In this document: positions 1 to 7,869 of the stretch, in pieces | Position numbering within the stretch: position 1 is the stretch's first letter | How the letters are laid out: each line of letters starts with the position of its first letter | Source of the DNA: Chitinophagales bacterium | GTDB lineage: Bacteria; Bacteroidota; Bacteroidia; Chitinophagales; Chitinophagaceae | Length of the DNA: 34,935 nucleotides | Assembly (NCBI GenBank): GCA_015654595.1 | Contig: JAATGQ010000176.1 | Span: 1 to 34,935 of the forward strand | Reading direction: 5' to 3' | The notes under the pieces: model-generated | What the model saw: only the letters and a program-made list of their open reading frames with translations | The model's database searches: none | Told to the model about the DNA's origin: nothing | Position numbers and translations under genes: made by a program

Positions 1-39
1 GCAGCCGGAGGCGCCGGGAGGCCAGGACGCAAGCGCGGC

Positions 40-243
40 TTGAGGAGGCCAAAAAATTGCTATCTTAGTCGCATATGCCTAACCTGTTTTCACCCGAGCC
101 CCAAAAAGTATGTACTACGAGTCATTGTCCTTTGCCTTATTATCATCCCTATTATCAACCTCTACCTGATCATAACCCGTCTGTATTTCCAAAGCGTATC
201 CAAAAAGAAAAGCAAGGAACAGCTGATCGACGCTTTTGAGTAA
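40..243 (+). CDS. Possible C-terminal part of a small membrane protein
   Basis: The frame is open from the window edge to the TAA at 241-243, so the true start may lie upstream. TTG at 40 is only the first possible start inside the window, and no in-frame ATG follows. Residues 23-50 form one strongly hydrophobic stretch rich in Ile, Leu and Val, which looks like a membrane helix. A basic, lysine-rich tail ending in LIDAFE follows. The first 50 bases are GC-rich and repetitive, like other spacers in this window, so the coding part may begin later than drawn. I do not recognise a family. It could also be a chance ORF. Confidence 0.3.
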   Translation: MRRPKNCYLSRICLTCFHPSPKKYVLRVIVLCLIIIPIINLYLIITRLYFQSVSKKKSKEQLIDAFE

Positions 244-271
244 AACCTTAGATAAACTTTAAATTGCATTT

Positions 272-697
272 ATGGGAGCATGGGACATAAAAAACTTCGG
301 CAACGACAACGCACTCGATTGGGTCGATGACTTTGTTGAAGAACCGACGATTGGTTTTTTATATGAAACCATTCAACCTGTCTTTGTCTTGGGCTATCTG
401 GAGGCCGATGTAGTCGAAACGGCCCTTGCGGCCATCGAGATCGTAGCGGCAGCCAAAGGAAAGCCAGCCACGGACTTTCCCGCAGAGGAGATTGGCCAGG
501 ACCTGGTCGCTCTCGTTGCGGCGAATATGACGCCCGATCTTGTCGACACCTGTAAAAGGGCGATCGATCGCATTACCGCCGAGCGCGACAACGAGCTGTA
601 TGAGCTTTGGCGCGAGGCCGACCAGCTCGATCCCTGGATTGCGGTGCAGACCGATCTGCACAAACGCGTGAGTTTTTATCAGCTAAGGGCTGTATAA
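272..697 (+). CDS. DUF4259 domain-containing protein
   Basis: The 141-residue product starts MGAWDIKNFGNDNALDW, the characteristic opening of DUF4259 proteins (usually MGAW..G.F.NDDALDWL). The rest is a mostly helical, acidic soluble protein with no signal peptide or membrane segment, and its length is normal for the family. The function of the family is unknown, and no partner is evident here. The ATG at 272 is certain because the family motif begins at residue 1. An AT-rich stretch with the weak -7-like element AAACTTTA (254-261) lies just upstream. The gene stands alone between the upstream fragment and the histone-like gene. Confidence 0.85.
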   Translation: MGAWDIKNFGNDNALDWVDDFVEEPTIGFLYETIQPVFVLGYLEADVVETALAAIEIVAAAKGKPATDFPAEEIGQDLVALVAANMTPDLVDTCKRAIDRITAERDNELYELWREADQLDPWIAVQTDLHKRVSFYQLRAV

Positions 698-850
698 GTA
701 AACATGCTTCGCCGTCTAAATCTTCTAATCTTCTGCGCACTGTATACTGGCTAACCATAGCCCTCTATGCGCCACTGATCCGATGCGGAAGCTTCTGCTG
801 CCAACCTGCCGGGCATACTGATTGCATAACTTGACGATAAACGATAAGTT

Positions 851-1501
851 ATGCCAAACAAGCAAGCCATAACCCGCGCAAAGCAGGATGCACGCGAGGG
901 CAAGTCTGCCAGCACACAGGCAGGAGAATTTGTCAAACAGCAAATGGATGAGATCAGGGCCGGGAAACACGGCGCCCGCAATACAAAACAAGCAATAGCT
1001 ATCGGTCTGTCGGAAGCACGCCGCGCCGGCGTACCTCTCGACCAACCCAAGAAGGGAACGGTCTCCGATGCCACCCGAAAGAAAGCGGCACGTGATACCG
1101 AGAAGGGGCAAAATCATGAGCCCGTGAGCCCCACCCGTTCGGAGGCTCGCGTAAAAGCGTTAAAAAAAGAAAGTACGGCCGCCGCATCGCCCAAGGCTAT
1201 CTCTGAGCAAACCCGATCCGCCGCCGCGAAAAGAAGTCCAGCCGATCGCTCCGCCGCAGCCAAAAAGGCTTCTGCCACCAAAGGCGCGCAGGAACGCTCC
1301 GCTGCTGCAAAGAAGGCCGCGCAGACAAGAGCCTCCAACGGAACAAGCCGCACGCGTGCAGCCAGCAAGACTTCCGGAACCGGCGCAAGCAAGTCGACCG
1401 GCACAAGCAAATCGACCGGTGCCAGCAAGTCGACCGGCACAAGCAAAACTCCCGGCTCCCATGTGTCCGGCAAAAGCGCCGGCACTCGCTCAAGCCGATA
1501 A
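851..1501 (+). CDS. Histone H1-like / DUF6496-type DNA-binding protein with an Ala/Ser/Lys-rich tail
   Basis: The 216-residue protein has two parts. Residues 1 to about 85 (MPNKQAITRAKQDAREGKSA..., then GKHGARNTKQAIAIGLSEARRAG) match the conserved core of a small basic family annotated DUF6496 or plasmid-stabilisation-like in many bacteria. From about residue 95 the chain is low-complexity Ala, Ser, Lys and Thr, with repeated RSAAAKKA blocks and then KSTGTS/KSTGAS hexapeptides, like eukaryotic H1 tails and bacterial Hc1-type proteins. The protein is very basic and has no export signal, so cytoplasmic nucleic-acid binding or nucleoid compaction is the likely role; this is inference from composition. 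The last third is encoded by a DNA tandem repeat and is probably length-variable between strains. The start at ATG 851 fits the family N terminus. Confidence 0.75.
   Translation: MPNKQAITRAKQDAREGKSASTQAGEFVKQQMDEIRAGKHGARNTKQAIAIGLSEARRAGVPLDQPKKGTVSDATRKKAARDTEKGQNHEPVSPTRSEARVKALKKESTAAASPKAISEQTRSAAAKRSPADRSAAAKKASATKGAQERSAAAKKAAQTRASNGTSRTRAASKTSGTGASKSTGTSKSTGASKSTGTSKTPGSHVSGKSAGTRSSR
1388..1447 (+). repeat. 18-bp tandem repeat inside the histone-like gene
   Basis: Units of 18 bp (AGCAAGTCGACCGGCACA and variants) begin at 1388, 1406 and 1424, with a partial copy at 1442. The unit is a multiple of three, so it adds SKSTGT-type hexapeptides without breaking the frame. Two units differ from each other at only a few positions. 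Confidence 0.85.
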
Positions 1502-1583
1502 ATTTTCGCTCAACCCGATACACTATAAAGCGTCGATCATTTAGCATGGGGCGGGCTAAATAAATTTAGCGCTCACCGTTTAT

Positions 1584-1615
1584 CAAAGAGGCATCTTAAA
1601 TGAGGTGCCGCTTTG
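1584..1615. terminator. Hairpin between the histone-like gene and the aminopeptidase gene
   Basis: Arms 1584-1596 and 1603-1615 are 13 nt long and pair except for one mismatch and one G-U, around a 6-nt loop. A second small palindrome, GCTAAAT-AA-ATTTAGC, lies at 1555-1570. The hairpin lacks a strong T-run, so termination is uncertain. It may instead sit over the promoter of the next gene, whose -7-like element begins one base later. Confidence 0.4.
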
Positions 1616-1623
1616 TATATTTG
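1616..1623 (+). promoter_or_regulatory. -7 element TATATTTG for the aminopeptidase gene
   Basis: This matches the Bacteroidota primary sigma -7 consensus TAnnTTTG exactly. It lies only 5 nt before the ATG at 1629, which would give a leaderless or nearly leaderless transcript. I see no convincing -33 element, because that region is occupied by the hairpin. Confidence 0.4.
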
Positions 1624-1628
1624 GCGCT

Positions 1629-4139
1629 ATGAGAAAACGCTTAAAAATTGCAGCGCTTGGTTTAATATTCGTTAACATTTCGACACGGATATTTGCTCAG
1701 GCCGACCTGGCCCCGAAGCCCCAGGCCTACTATCACGCAACTCCCGAAAAAATCAACGACCTCATAGACACCAGGCTGGACGTGCGGTTCGACTATCAGA
1801 AGTCCTGGCTATACGGAAAGGAATGGGTAACGATAAAACCGCATTTCTATCCCACCGACTCGTTGAAACTCGATGCGCGGTTTATGGACATCGCGAACAT
1901 TTCGATTGTGCATGACGGAAAGATGACACCGCTGCGCTACACGTATGACAGCGTGATGATCGATATCAAACTGGATCGCAAGTATACCCGCGATCAGAAA
2001 TACGAGATCTACATCGCCTATACCGCAAAACCAAACACCGTTCACAGCAAGCCCGGCTTCAGAATGGACGGCAAGGGTCTTTACTTTGTAAACCCCACCG
2101 GCGCGGAGAAAGACAAGCCTACTCAAATCTGGACGCAGGGCGAAGCGGAGAGCTCTTCCTGCTGGTTCCCGACGATCGACCATCCGAATCAAAAGACAAC
2201 GGATCAGATCAGCATGACCGTTCCCGAGAAATATACGACCCTGTCGAATGGGCTGCTCATCAATCAGAAATCCAACGGCGACGGCACGCGCACTGACACC
2301 TGGAAACAAAGCCTGCCGCACGCGCCCTATCTTTTTATGATGGCTATCGGCGAGTTCAAGATCTACAAGGACAAGTGGCGGAACAAGGAGGTGACCTATT
2401 ATCTCGAGCCCGCATATGCGCCCTATGCCAAGGATATCTTTGGCCAGACCCCGGCGATGATGGAGCTGTTCTCGACTTCGCTGGGCGTGGACTTTGCCTG
2501 GGAGAAATATGCACAGGTGGTGGTCCGAGACTACCCGCTTGGCGCGATGGAGAATACTTCGGCTACCCTTCATGGTGACTATGTGCAGAAGACGCCCTGG
2601 GATATTATCGATGATCCCGGCGGCGCGGGCGGTCCGACGATCGCGCATGAACTCTTCCATCAGTGGTTTGGCGATCTCGTCACCTGCGAAAGCTGGAGCA
2701 ACGAAACTTTGAACGAGTCCTTTGCGACCTGGGGCGAGAAATATTGGGAAGAGAAACGCTATGGCAAGGACGACGGCGATGCAAAGCGCTACGACGAAAT
2801 GCAGGCTTATCTGAACAACGCGACGGCGCCTTCACAGGCCCTCACTCCCTTCGTGTACACGGACGAAGAAGGCGTCAACGGCGCGAATATCTATGACAAG
2901 GGCGGGATCGTGATCCAGATGCTCCGGACTTATCTTGGCGACTCTGCTTTCTTCAAGGGGCTGCAGCTTTATCTGCGGAGCCATGCTTATCACAACGCCG
3001 AAGTGCATGACCTGCGCCTGGCGATGGAAGAAGTCTCCGGCCAGGACCTGAACTGGTATTTTAATCAATGGTATTATGGGGCTGGTCATCCCCTGCTGGA
3101 TATCACCTATCAGTGGGATGAGGCGACGCATAAGGAAACTGTTATCGTACAACAGCAGCAAAAGGGACAGATCTTCCGGCTGCCGGTAGCGGTGGACGCC
3201 TATGTCGGCGGGCGGGTGATCCGTCAGAATGTATGGCTTGGTCAGGCGGTCGATACACTGAGCTTTTCGCTCCCGGGCAAGCCCGACCTGGTCGATTTCG
3301 ATGGGGAAAAGCAGCTGCTTTGTAAGAAGACCGATCATAAGACGGCTGCGGAGTTGGCGTACCAGTATGCGCATGCGCCGCTCTATCTTGATCGCCTTGA
3401 GGCATTGACCGCGGCGGCGGCCAGCATGGACTCGGCGGCAGCAGCACACACGACAGCACCGGCAGTCGATGCCGACATCGTGCTGGGGGCTCTTCACGAC
3501 CATTACTATGGCCTGAGGATCAAGGCTATCCGCAGCCTGAAAATGGATAGCGCAGCCGTAGCCGCGAAGTTTGCCGCTGTCCTCTCTGAGCTTGCCGCGT
3601 CAGATTCCAATAACCTGGTAAAGGCAGCCGCAATAAAGGCGTTGTCGAAGACGGCGTCGAAAGACTATATACCCCTTTATAAAGCCGGTCTTAAAAGCCC
3701 ATCTTATAGCGTTAAAGGAGCGTCGCTTAGCGCTTTGAATGGGGTTGCGCCGACCGAGGCCTTTACCCTGGCAAAGTCGCTGGAGTCCGACAACAAGGGT
3801 CAGCTGGGAATTGCGATGGTCAATGTCTATGCGACCAGCGGTTCGGATGCGCAGTGGCCGTTTGTGATCGAAGCCTATAATAAGGCTGGCGTGCAGGCAA
3901 AATTTGACCTGGCTCGTGGCTCGCTGGCGGGTATGATCGGTCGTCTCAGCAACAGCCAAAGCGCTACGGAGGGGATCGATGCGATCCGGGACCTGGCGAT
4001 CAGGTATAAAAGGTATGGACTGGCGCCGAAGCTAAGCCCCGTCCTGCAGACGATTGCCGACCAGCGCCGGAAGGCGGGGGATAGCGCTTCCGCCGCTGCA
4101 GCCGAGGAGGCGGTGAAGCAGATCACCGAGGCCAAATAG
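1629..4139 (+). CDS. M1 family metallopeptidase (zinc aminopeptidase), exported
   Basis: From the ATG at 1629 the product has 836 residues. The upstream in-frame ATG at 1605 would put eight uncharged residues before a normal signal peptide (MRKRLKIAALGLIF...FAQA), so 1629 is preferred. The M1 hallmarks are the exopeptidase motif GAMEN near residue 305 and the zinc site HELFH (His340, His344) with the third ligand Glu363 in NETLNESFA. The first 200 residues form the usual N-terminal beta domain. Residues beyond about 600 are Ala-rich and HEAT-like (repeated IKAIRSL/IKALSK-type helices), as in other long M1 enzymes. The enzyme should remove N-terminal amino acids from peptides outside the cytoplasm, giving a peptide-scavenging role. 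All catalytic residues I looked for are present. The gene is monocistronic, with its own hairpin downstream. Confidence 0.95.
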   Translation: MRKRLKIAALGLIFVNISTRIFAQADLAPKPQAYYHATPEKINDLIDTRLDVRFDYQKSWLYGKEWVTIKPHFYPTDSLKLDARFMDIANISIVHDGKMTPLRYTYDSVMIDIKLDRKYTRDQKYEIYIAYTAKPNTVHSKPGFRMDGKGLYFVNPTGAEKDKPTQIWTQGEAESSSCWFPTIDHPNQKTTDQISMTVPEKYTTLSNGLLINQKSNGDGTRTDTWKQSLPHAPYLFMMAIGEFKIYKDKWRNKEVTYYLEPAYAPYAKDIFGQTPAMMELFSTSLGVDFAWEKYAQVVVRDYPLGAMENTSATLHGDYVQKTPWDIIDDPGGAGGPTIAHELFHQWFGDLVTCESWSNETLNESFATWGEKYWEEKRYGKDDGDAKRYDEMQAYLNNATAPSQALTPFVYTDEEGVNGANIYDKGGIVIQMLRTYLGDSAFFKGLQLYLRSHAYHNAEVHDLRLAMEEVSGQDLNWYFNQWYYGAGHPLLDITYQWDEATHKETVIVQQQQKGQIFRLPVAVDAYVGGRVIRQNVWLGQAVDTLSFSLPGKPDLVDFDGEKQLLCKKTDHKTAAELAYQYAHAPLYLDRLEALTAAAASMDSAAAAHTTAPAVDADIVLGALHDHYYGLRIKAIRSLKMDSAAVAAKFAAVLSELAASDSNNLVKAAAIKALSKTASKDYIPLYKAGLKSPSYSVKGASLSALNGVAPTEAFTLAKSLESDNKGQLGIAMVNVYATSGSDAQWPFVIEAYNKAGVQAKFDLARGSLAGMIGRLSNSQSATEGIDAIRDLAIRYKRYGLAPKLSPVLQTIADQRRKAGDSASAAAAEEAVKQITEAK

Positions 4140-4183
4140 GCCGGCGGCCCCGCGCCGTCAAGGCAATTAATCAATAACTTTAG

Positions 4184-4210
4184 CGAGCCCCGCCCTTGTG
4201 GTGGGGCTCG
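4184..4210. terminator. GC-rich hairpin after the aminopeptidase gene
   Basis: Eleven-nt arms (CGAGCCCCGCC and GGTGGGGCTCG, one G-U pair) enclose a 5-nt loop, 44 nt after the stop codon. The downstream sequence is TCTAATTATA rather than a pure T-run, so it is a likely but not textbook terminator. Confidence 0.6.
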
Positions 4211-4319
4211 TCTAATTATAACCTCTTATTTGTGTTAAAAAATTTCTAACAAGGCCTCGCAGCGGCTTATTTTTCAGGGTATCTGGGTAACTTCGCGAAA
4301 CATTAAAAATTTACCCGTG

Positions 4320-5249
4320 ATGAAGAAACTGCGGAACCGGATCGGTAAAATTTTGACGACGGCTTTGACCGCGTCTTCAGCTGCCTTGTTTCTTAACTTT
4401 TTACCGGCCCGCCCGGCAATGGAGCATGAATTCAAGGCGCCCGTTGCACTGGCGAACGCTTCCTTTGCCGCGGTCGACGCGACAGCCTTTCACGCAGCCC
4501 ATGATCACGATGGCGCTTTTGCTCTTTCGGACTCCTCGCATCTTCGCAGCCTCTACGAGTCACTGCGCCTCGATTCACTCGGTCTTAGCATCCAGGCCTG
4601 GGGTAAAGCCGTCAGCGGTTTTTTGAATATGATGACGATGGGGGCCATCAAAAATACCGGTGTTCTTTCTATCATCGATTTCTCCCAGCCTTCCAATCAA
4701 AAAAGACTCTTTGTTCTCGATACCTATAATGGCAAGCTGCTGTTCAATACACTTGTTGCGCATGGACGTAATTCCGGCACTTTGCTGGCGACAAAATTCT
4801 CCAATCGCCGCAACAGCTTTATGAGCAGCCTCGGGTTTTATGTCACCGGCGCGCCCTTTATCGGCCAGCATGGTTATTCCCTCCGCCTCGAAGGCCTTGA
4901 GAAGGGTTGGAACGACAATGTCTTCAACCGCGCCATCATTATGCATCCCGCGGACTATGTCAGCGAAGAGCATATCCAGCAATGGGGCTATCTGGGTCGC
5001 AGCGAAGGATGTCCCGCGATACCCGAAGAGTTTAACCGCCCGATCATCGAAAGCATCCGCGGAGGAAGTTGTCTCTTTGTTTATGGAGAGAATGCGAAGT
5101 ATGCACAACGCTCGCATATCATCGGTGAAGAAGGGGCCGAAGCAGCCACGGATGCGGGCGATGAGGATGATGCACCGGTACGGACGACGAAGCATCACCG
5201 GCACAAGACGGCGCACTCGTCCCGTCATAAGAGGACTTACGCGGCGTAG
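4320..5249 (+). CDS. Murein L,D-transpeptidase catalytic domain family protein (YkuD_2)
   Basis: The 309-residue protein begins with a basic and then hydrophobic segment that looks like a signal peptide or anchor. Residues 115-260 carry the YkuD_2 signature: IIDFSQPSNQKRLFVLD, AHGRNSG near 144, GQHGYSLRLEGLE, and the catalytic segment GRSEGCPAIP with the nucleophile Cys at about 231. Relatives cross-link or modify peptidoglycan stem peptides through an acyl-enzyme at this Cys; the exact reaction of this subfamily is less certain. The last 45 residues are acidic, then rich in His, Lys and Arg (TKHHRHKTAHSSRHKR), and could be a cell-wall-binding tail. GTG at 4317 directly precedes ATG 4320, and ATG is preferred. 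A second L,D-transpeptidase converges from the other strand about 200 bp away. Confidence 0.85.
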   Translation: MKKLRNRIGKILTTALTASSAALFLNFLPARPAMEHEFKAPVALANASFAAVDATAFHAAHDHDGAFALSDSSHLRSLYESLRLDSLGLSIQAWGKAVSGFLNMMTMGAIKNTGVLSIIDFSQPSNQKRLFVLDTYNGKLLFNTLVAHGRNSGTLLATKFSNRRNSFMSSLGFYVTGAPFIGQHGYSLRLEGLEKGWNDNVFNRAIIMHPADYVSEEHIQQWGYLGRSEGCPAIPEEFNRPIIESIRGGSCLFVYGENAKYAQRSHIIGEEGAEAATDAGDEDDAPVRTTKHHRHKTAHSSRHKRTYAA

Positions 5250-5250
5250 G

Positions 5251-5400
5251 TTTGCGGCACTCTTCCGGATCCGAGCGGCAGGCTCTAGCTTTGCGGCACT
5301 CTTCCGGCTCCGAACGGCAGGCTCTTAGCTTTGCAGCAGGCGTCCCGGCTCCGAGCGGCAGGCGTCCCGGCCCATGCGGCTCCAAGCGGCAACCAGCGAG
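5251..5400. repeat. 39-42 bp GC-rich tandem repeat between convergent transpeptidase genes
   Basis: Three units start with TTTGCGGCA or TTTGCAGCA at 5251, 5290 and 5330, each containing a variant of CTCCGAGCGGCAGGC. A decayed fourth unit runs to about 5400. Both strands are open across it in some frames, but only because of base composition. It fills the space between the two stop codons. Confidence 0.8.
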
Positions 5401-5445
5401 TTCCTGCGCACCCCGCCACTCGACGTGGTTATGCGGCGGCGGCCT

Positions 5446-7068
5446 TCACAGAAACAACTTTTTCTCCAGCACTTTATCGTGCCCATAGATATCTTCGCGG
5501 AACTCCCCATTATCCCAACAAGTCAGGTAACAGATCAGGACAGGAACGGGCTGCTGCAGCCTTATCGTCTCTTCCTTCGACGCAGCGAAGATGCTATCCA
5601 TTCTGGTGCTGTCCCAGTCCGGGTTTTCGCCGAGCAGGTAATTGGCAAGCTTCGGCGCATCGGCGACCCGGATACAGCCATGGCTATAAGCCCGTCTTCT
5701 CATATTGAACAATTCCTTATGCGGCGAGTCGTGTAGATAGATATTGAAACTGTTGGGAAACAGGAATTTGATCCTGCCCAGCTCGTTTTTCGTACCAGGC
5801 CGCTGCCGCACGATCGGCAGTCCATCATCATTGCCGGTGATCTCCATGTCGTGCGCAGCCAGGTAGTCTTTATTCCGCTGGATTCCCGGCAGGATCTCTT
5901 TCTTTACGATCGATGGCGGGATATTCCAATAAGGATTAAAGGTGACGCGGTCCATGTGACCGGAGAAGAGCACTGTGCTATGTCCCTCCTTCCCCACCAC
6001 GATATTCATATCGAAGACCTTTCCTCCTCCGTCAAGGACATGGAGGCGGAACTCGGGGATATTGACGAGGATCATCCGGCTTTGCACGTCGTCGGGCAGC
6101 CAACGGATGCGTTCATAGTTGATCAGCAACTGGCGGACACGGGTTGCAACGGGTACGTTCAGCTCGCGGACCAGTGAAGGGCCGGGCCGGCCATCGGGTT
6201 CGAGACCATGTTTTATTTGATAGGTCTTTATTGCTTTTTCCAAGTTCGCATCGAACAAGACGGAAGTATCGCTTGCGTCAAAGCTTTCGGTCTGACGCAG
6301 CCTGTCTTTTAGCAGCGAGATATAGGGCGAGCTATCGCCTTTGCGAAGTTTTTTACCGGACTGCGGCAGGCTGTCGAGACCGCCAACCTGTAATAAGTGT
6401 GTATAGGTCTTTAGCTGGTCCACCAATCCGTCAAACCAGCTATTCGGCGGGCGCGACACCAGCTGCTGTTCTGCGAGGATCTCTTCCGCCATTTTCAGCG
6501 GCGTCTTCTTTCGGGCGGGGATCAGGTCCAGTAAGGCGATCCGTTGCATCCCCGGGTCGCTGTACCGATCGCCCAGATAATTGATAAAGCGCCAGGTCAT
6601 CAGGAACTCTGTCCGGGGCAGCCAGGGGTCGTCGGCGGATACGGTGAGGCTGTCCTGCGACAACAGCGAGTCGAGCTTTTTGTCGAGCCATTTTCGGCCG
6701 CTGCTGCTGTCCTTGCTATAATTATAGAGAGAATAAAAGAGAAGCGCCTGTTCTGTCGGGCCGTCGCTGGCAAACCAGGCCAGTTCATAGTTACGCGAGC
6801 GGTAAAAGTCGCGCATCGACCCCGCAACCGCGTCGGTCAGTTTCTGATGTACGATAAAGCTGTCGAGACGGGAGCTATCGAGGAACAGATCGCTGTAAGC
6901 CGTGGCTGGGGTGATGGCAGGATCACGAACCGCCGGTTTTTGCGCATAGGCAGCGGAGTTATTTTCCGGGACGGTGTTCTGTTCAGCCGTCTTCCTGTTC
7001 TTACACCCTTCAATGACAAGGAGAAAGAACAGAAGCCCCACAACGGCTGCAAGAGGGGTGGTGTTCAT
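5446..7068 (-). CDS. L,D-transpeptidase of the LdtD/YcbB type, probable lipoprotein
   Basis: The 540-residue protein starts with a hydrophobic segment ending VIEGC, so Cys22 is a plausible lipidation site. Residues about 70-245 form the helical scaffold typical of YcbB-like enzymes. Residues about 250-310 are a peptidoglycan-binding domain (LKDRLRQ...FDANLEKAIKTYQIKHGLEPDGRPGPS), and 330-490 are the YkuD catalytic domain. The catalytic motif SHGCIRV places His463 and Cys465, with the preceding histidine in IYLHDSP. These enzymes form 3-3 (L,D) cross-links in peptidoglycan outside the cytoplasmic membrane. The length is close to E. coli LdtD. The gene is transcribed away from the NTF2-like gene across a 98-bp divergent gap and converges on the YkuD_2 gene. 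Confidence 0.93.
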   Translation of the reverse strand: MNTTPLAAVVGLLFFLLVIEGCKNRKTAEQNTVPENNSAAYAQKPAVRDPAITPATAYSDLFLDSSRLDSFIVHQKLTDAVAGSMRDFYRSRNYELAWFASDGPTEQALLFYSLYNYSKDSSSGRKWLDKKLDSLLSQDSLTVSADDPWLPRTEFLMTWRFINYLGDRYSDPGMQRIALLDLIPARKKTPLKMAEEILAEQQLVSRPPNSWFDGLVDQLKTYTHLLQVGGLDSLPQSGKKLRKGDSSPYISLLKDRLRQTESFDASDTSVLFDANLEKAIKTYQIKHGLEPDGRPGPSLVRELNVPVATRVRQLLINYERIRWLPDDVQSRMILVNIPEFRLHVLDGGGKVFDMNIVVGKEGHSTVLFSGHMDRVTFNPYWNIPPSIVKKEILPGIQRNKDYLAAHDMEITGNDDGLPIVRQRPGTKNELGRIKFLFPNSFNIYLHDSPHKELFNMRRRAYSHGCIRVADAPKLANYLLGENPDWDSTRMDSIFAASKEETIRLQQPVPVLICYLTCWDNGEFREDIYGHDKVLEKKLFL

Positions 7069-7153
7069 GGTATCTTATTAATAAAAAAACCATGCCACGC
7101 TGCAGCCCGATCCATCGCCCTGGCAGCCTATGTGCGATGCGCGGATTATTTCC

Positions 7154-7161
7154 CTAACTTT
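7154..7161 (+). promoter_or_regulatory. -7 element TAACTTTG for the NTF2-like gene
   Basis: This is an exact match to TAnnTTTG, 5 nt before the ATG at 7167. It implies a transcript with almost no leader. No clear -33 TTTG-like box is visible upstream. Confidence 0.5.
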
Positions 7162-7166
7162 GCCGC

Positions 7167-7547
7167 ATGACAGACGCAATCGCGATAGCTACCCAATTGG
7201 AAGATCAACGTACCGCTCTCATGGTAAAAGGCGATGCCCAGGGCCTTGCGCCTCTGCTGTCTGATGAACTCTACTACGGCCATTCGGGGGGAACCTACGA
7301 CAACAAAGCATCGTTCCTCGCTAAATTCAGCGCTGGAGACTACTGTTATCAGGCGGTCGAAACGCAGATCGACAAGGCCCAGCTGATCGGCACCGAAGGG
7401 CTTGTCATCAATGGCCAGGTTCACATCAAAGTGACGCTTCATGGACAGCCGGCCGATATGTATTCCATTTATGTTGCCGTCTGGAAAAAAGAGGATGGGC
7501 AGTGGAAGTTTGTTGCGCACCAGACTGCGATAAAGAAGAAGACATAG
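7167..7547 (+). CDS. NTF2-like / DUF4440 family protein
   Basis: The 126-residue protein fits a single cone-shaped NTF2-like domain. It has an N-terminal helix with LEDQRTALMVKGDAQGLAPLLSDELYYGHSGG, the fold's typical pattern of helix and then beta strand with a conserved HS, and a C-terminal strand pair YVAVWKKEDGQWKFVAHQTA. The family (DUF4440/SnoaL-like) includes small hydrolases, isomerases and ligand-binding proteins, so no specific reaction can be assigned. There is no signal peptide, so it should be cytoplasmic. The start at 7167 fits both the domain start and the -7 element immediately upstream. The gene ends just before a terminator region. Confidence 0.85.
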   Translation: MTDAIAIATQLEDQRTALMVKGDAQGLAPLLSDELYYGHSGGTYDNKASFLAKFSAGDYCYQAVETQIDKAQLIGTEGLVINGQVHIKVTLHGQPADMYSIYVAVWKKEDGQWKFVAHQTAIKKKT

Positions 7548-7686
7548 ACATGCAGACGAGGCCCGGCGAGGCTGAGTCCGGCACGATGGTCCGCGAAGCC
7601 GCGTCCTGCGGCCCCGTTGGCGGGCTTCACAAAAATACACCTACAACATACTCTTCCCGGCAAACCGCAGTTTGCCGGACATAATG

Positions 7687-7729
7687 AAAAAAAACGCCAG
7701 CTATTTTTTCCTCAGCCAGCGTTTTTTTT
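7687..7729. terminator. Bidirectional terminator hairpin in a 322-bp spacer
   Basis: An A8 run and CGCCAGCT (7687-7702) pair with AGCCAGCG and a T8 run (7714-7729), with two internal mismatches. The hairpin has a T-run on either strand. A near-identical 20-bp block (G-T8 or G-T10 followed by GCACTGCCCG) is repeated at 7721-7760. The rest of the 7548-7869 spacer holds no convincing gene; it should contain the promoter of the lipoprotein gene at 7870. Confidence 0.75.
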
Positions 7730-7869
7730 GCACTGCCCGAGTTTTTTTTTGCACTGCCCGCGAACTGCATCTGCGCGGTTTAGATTTGAACGCTCCTGTA
7801 TAATCTTTCACTGTTGGCGCCCAGCTTACACTCTGGTGTGCATTCTATTCTTTCATAAAACCAAAAAAC

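Noticed and set aside
1605..1628. Upstream in-frame start for the aminopeptidase
   Set aside because: It would place extra residues before a clean signal peptide and lies inside the upstream hairpin.
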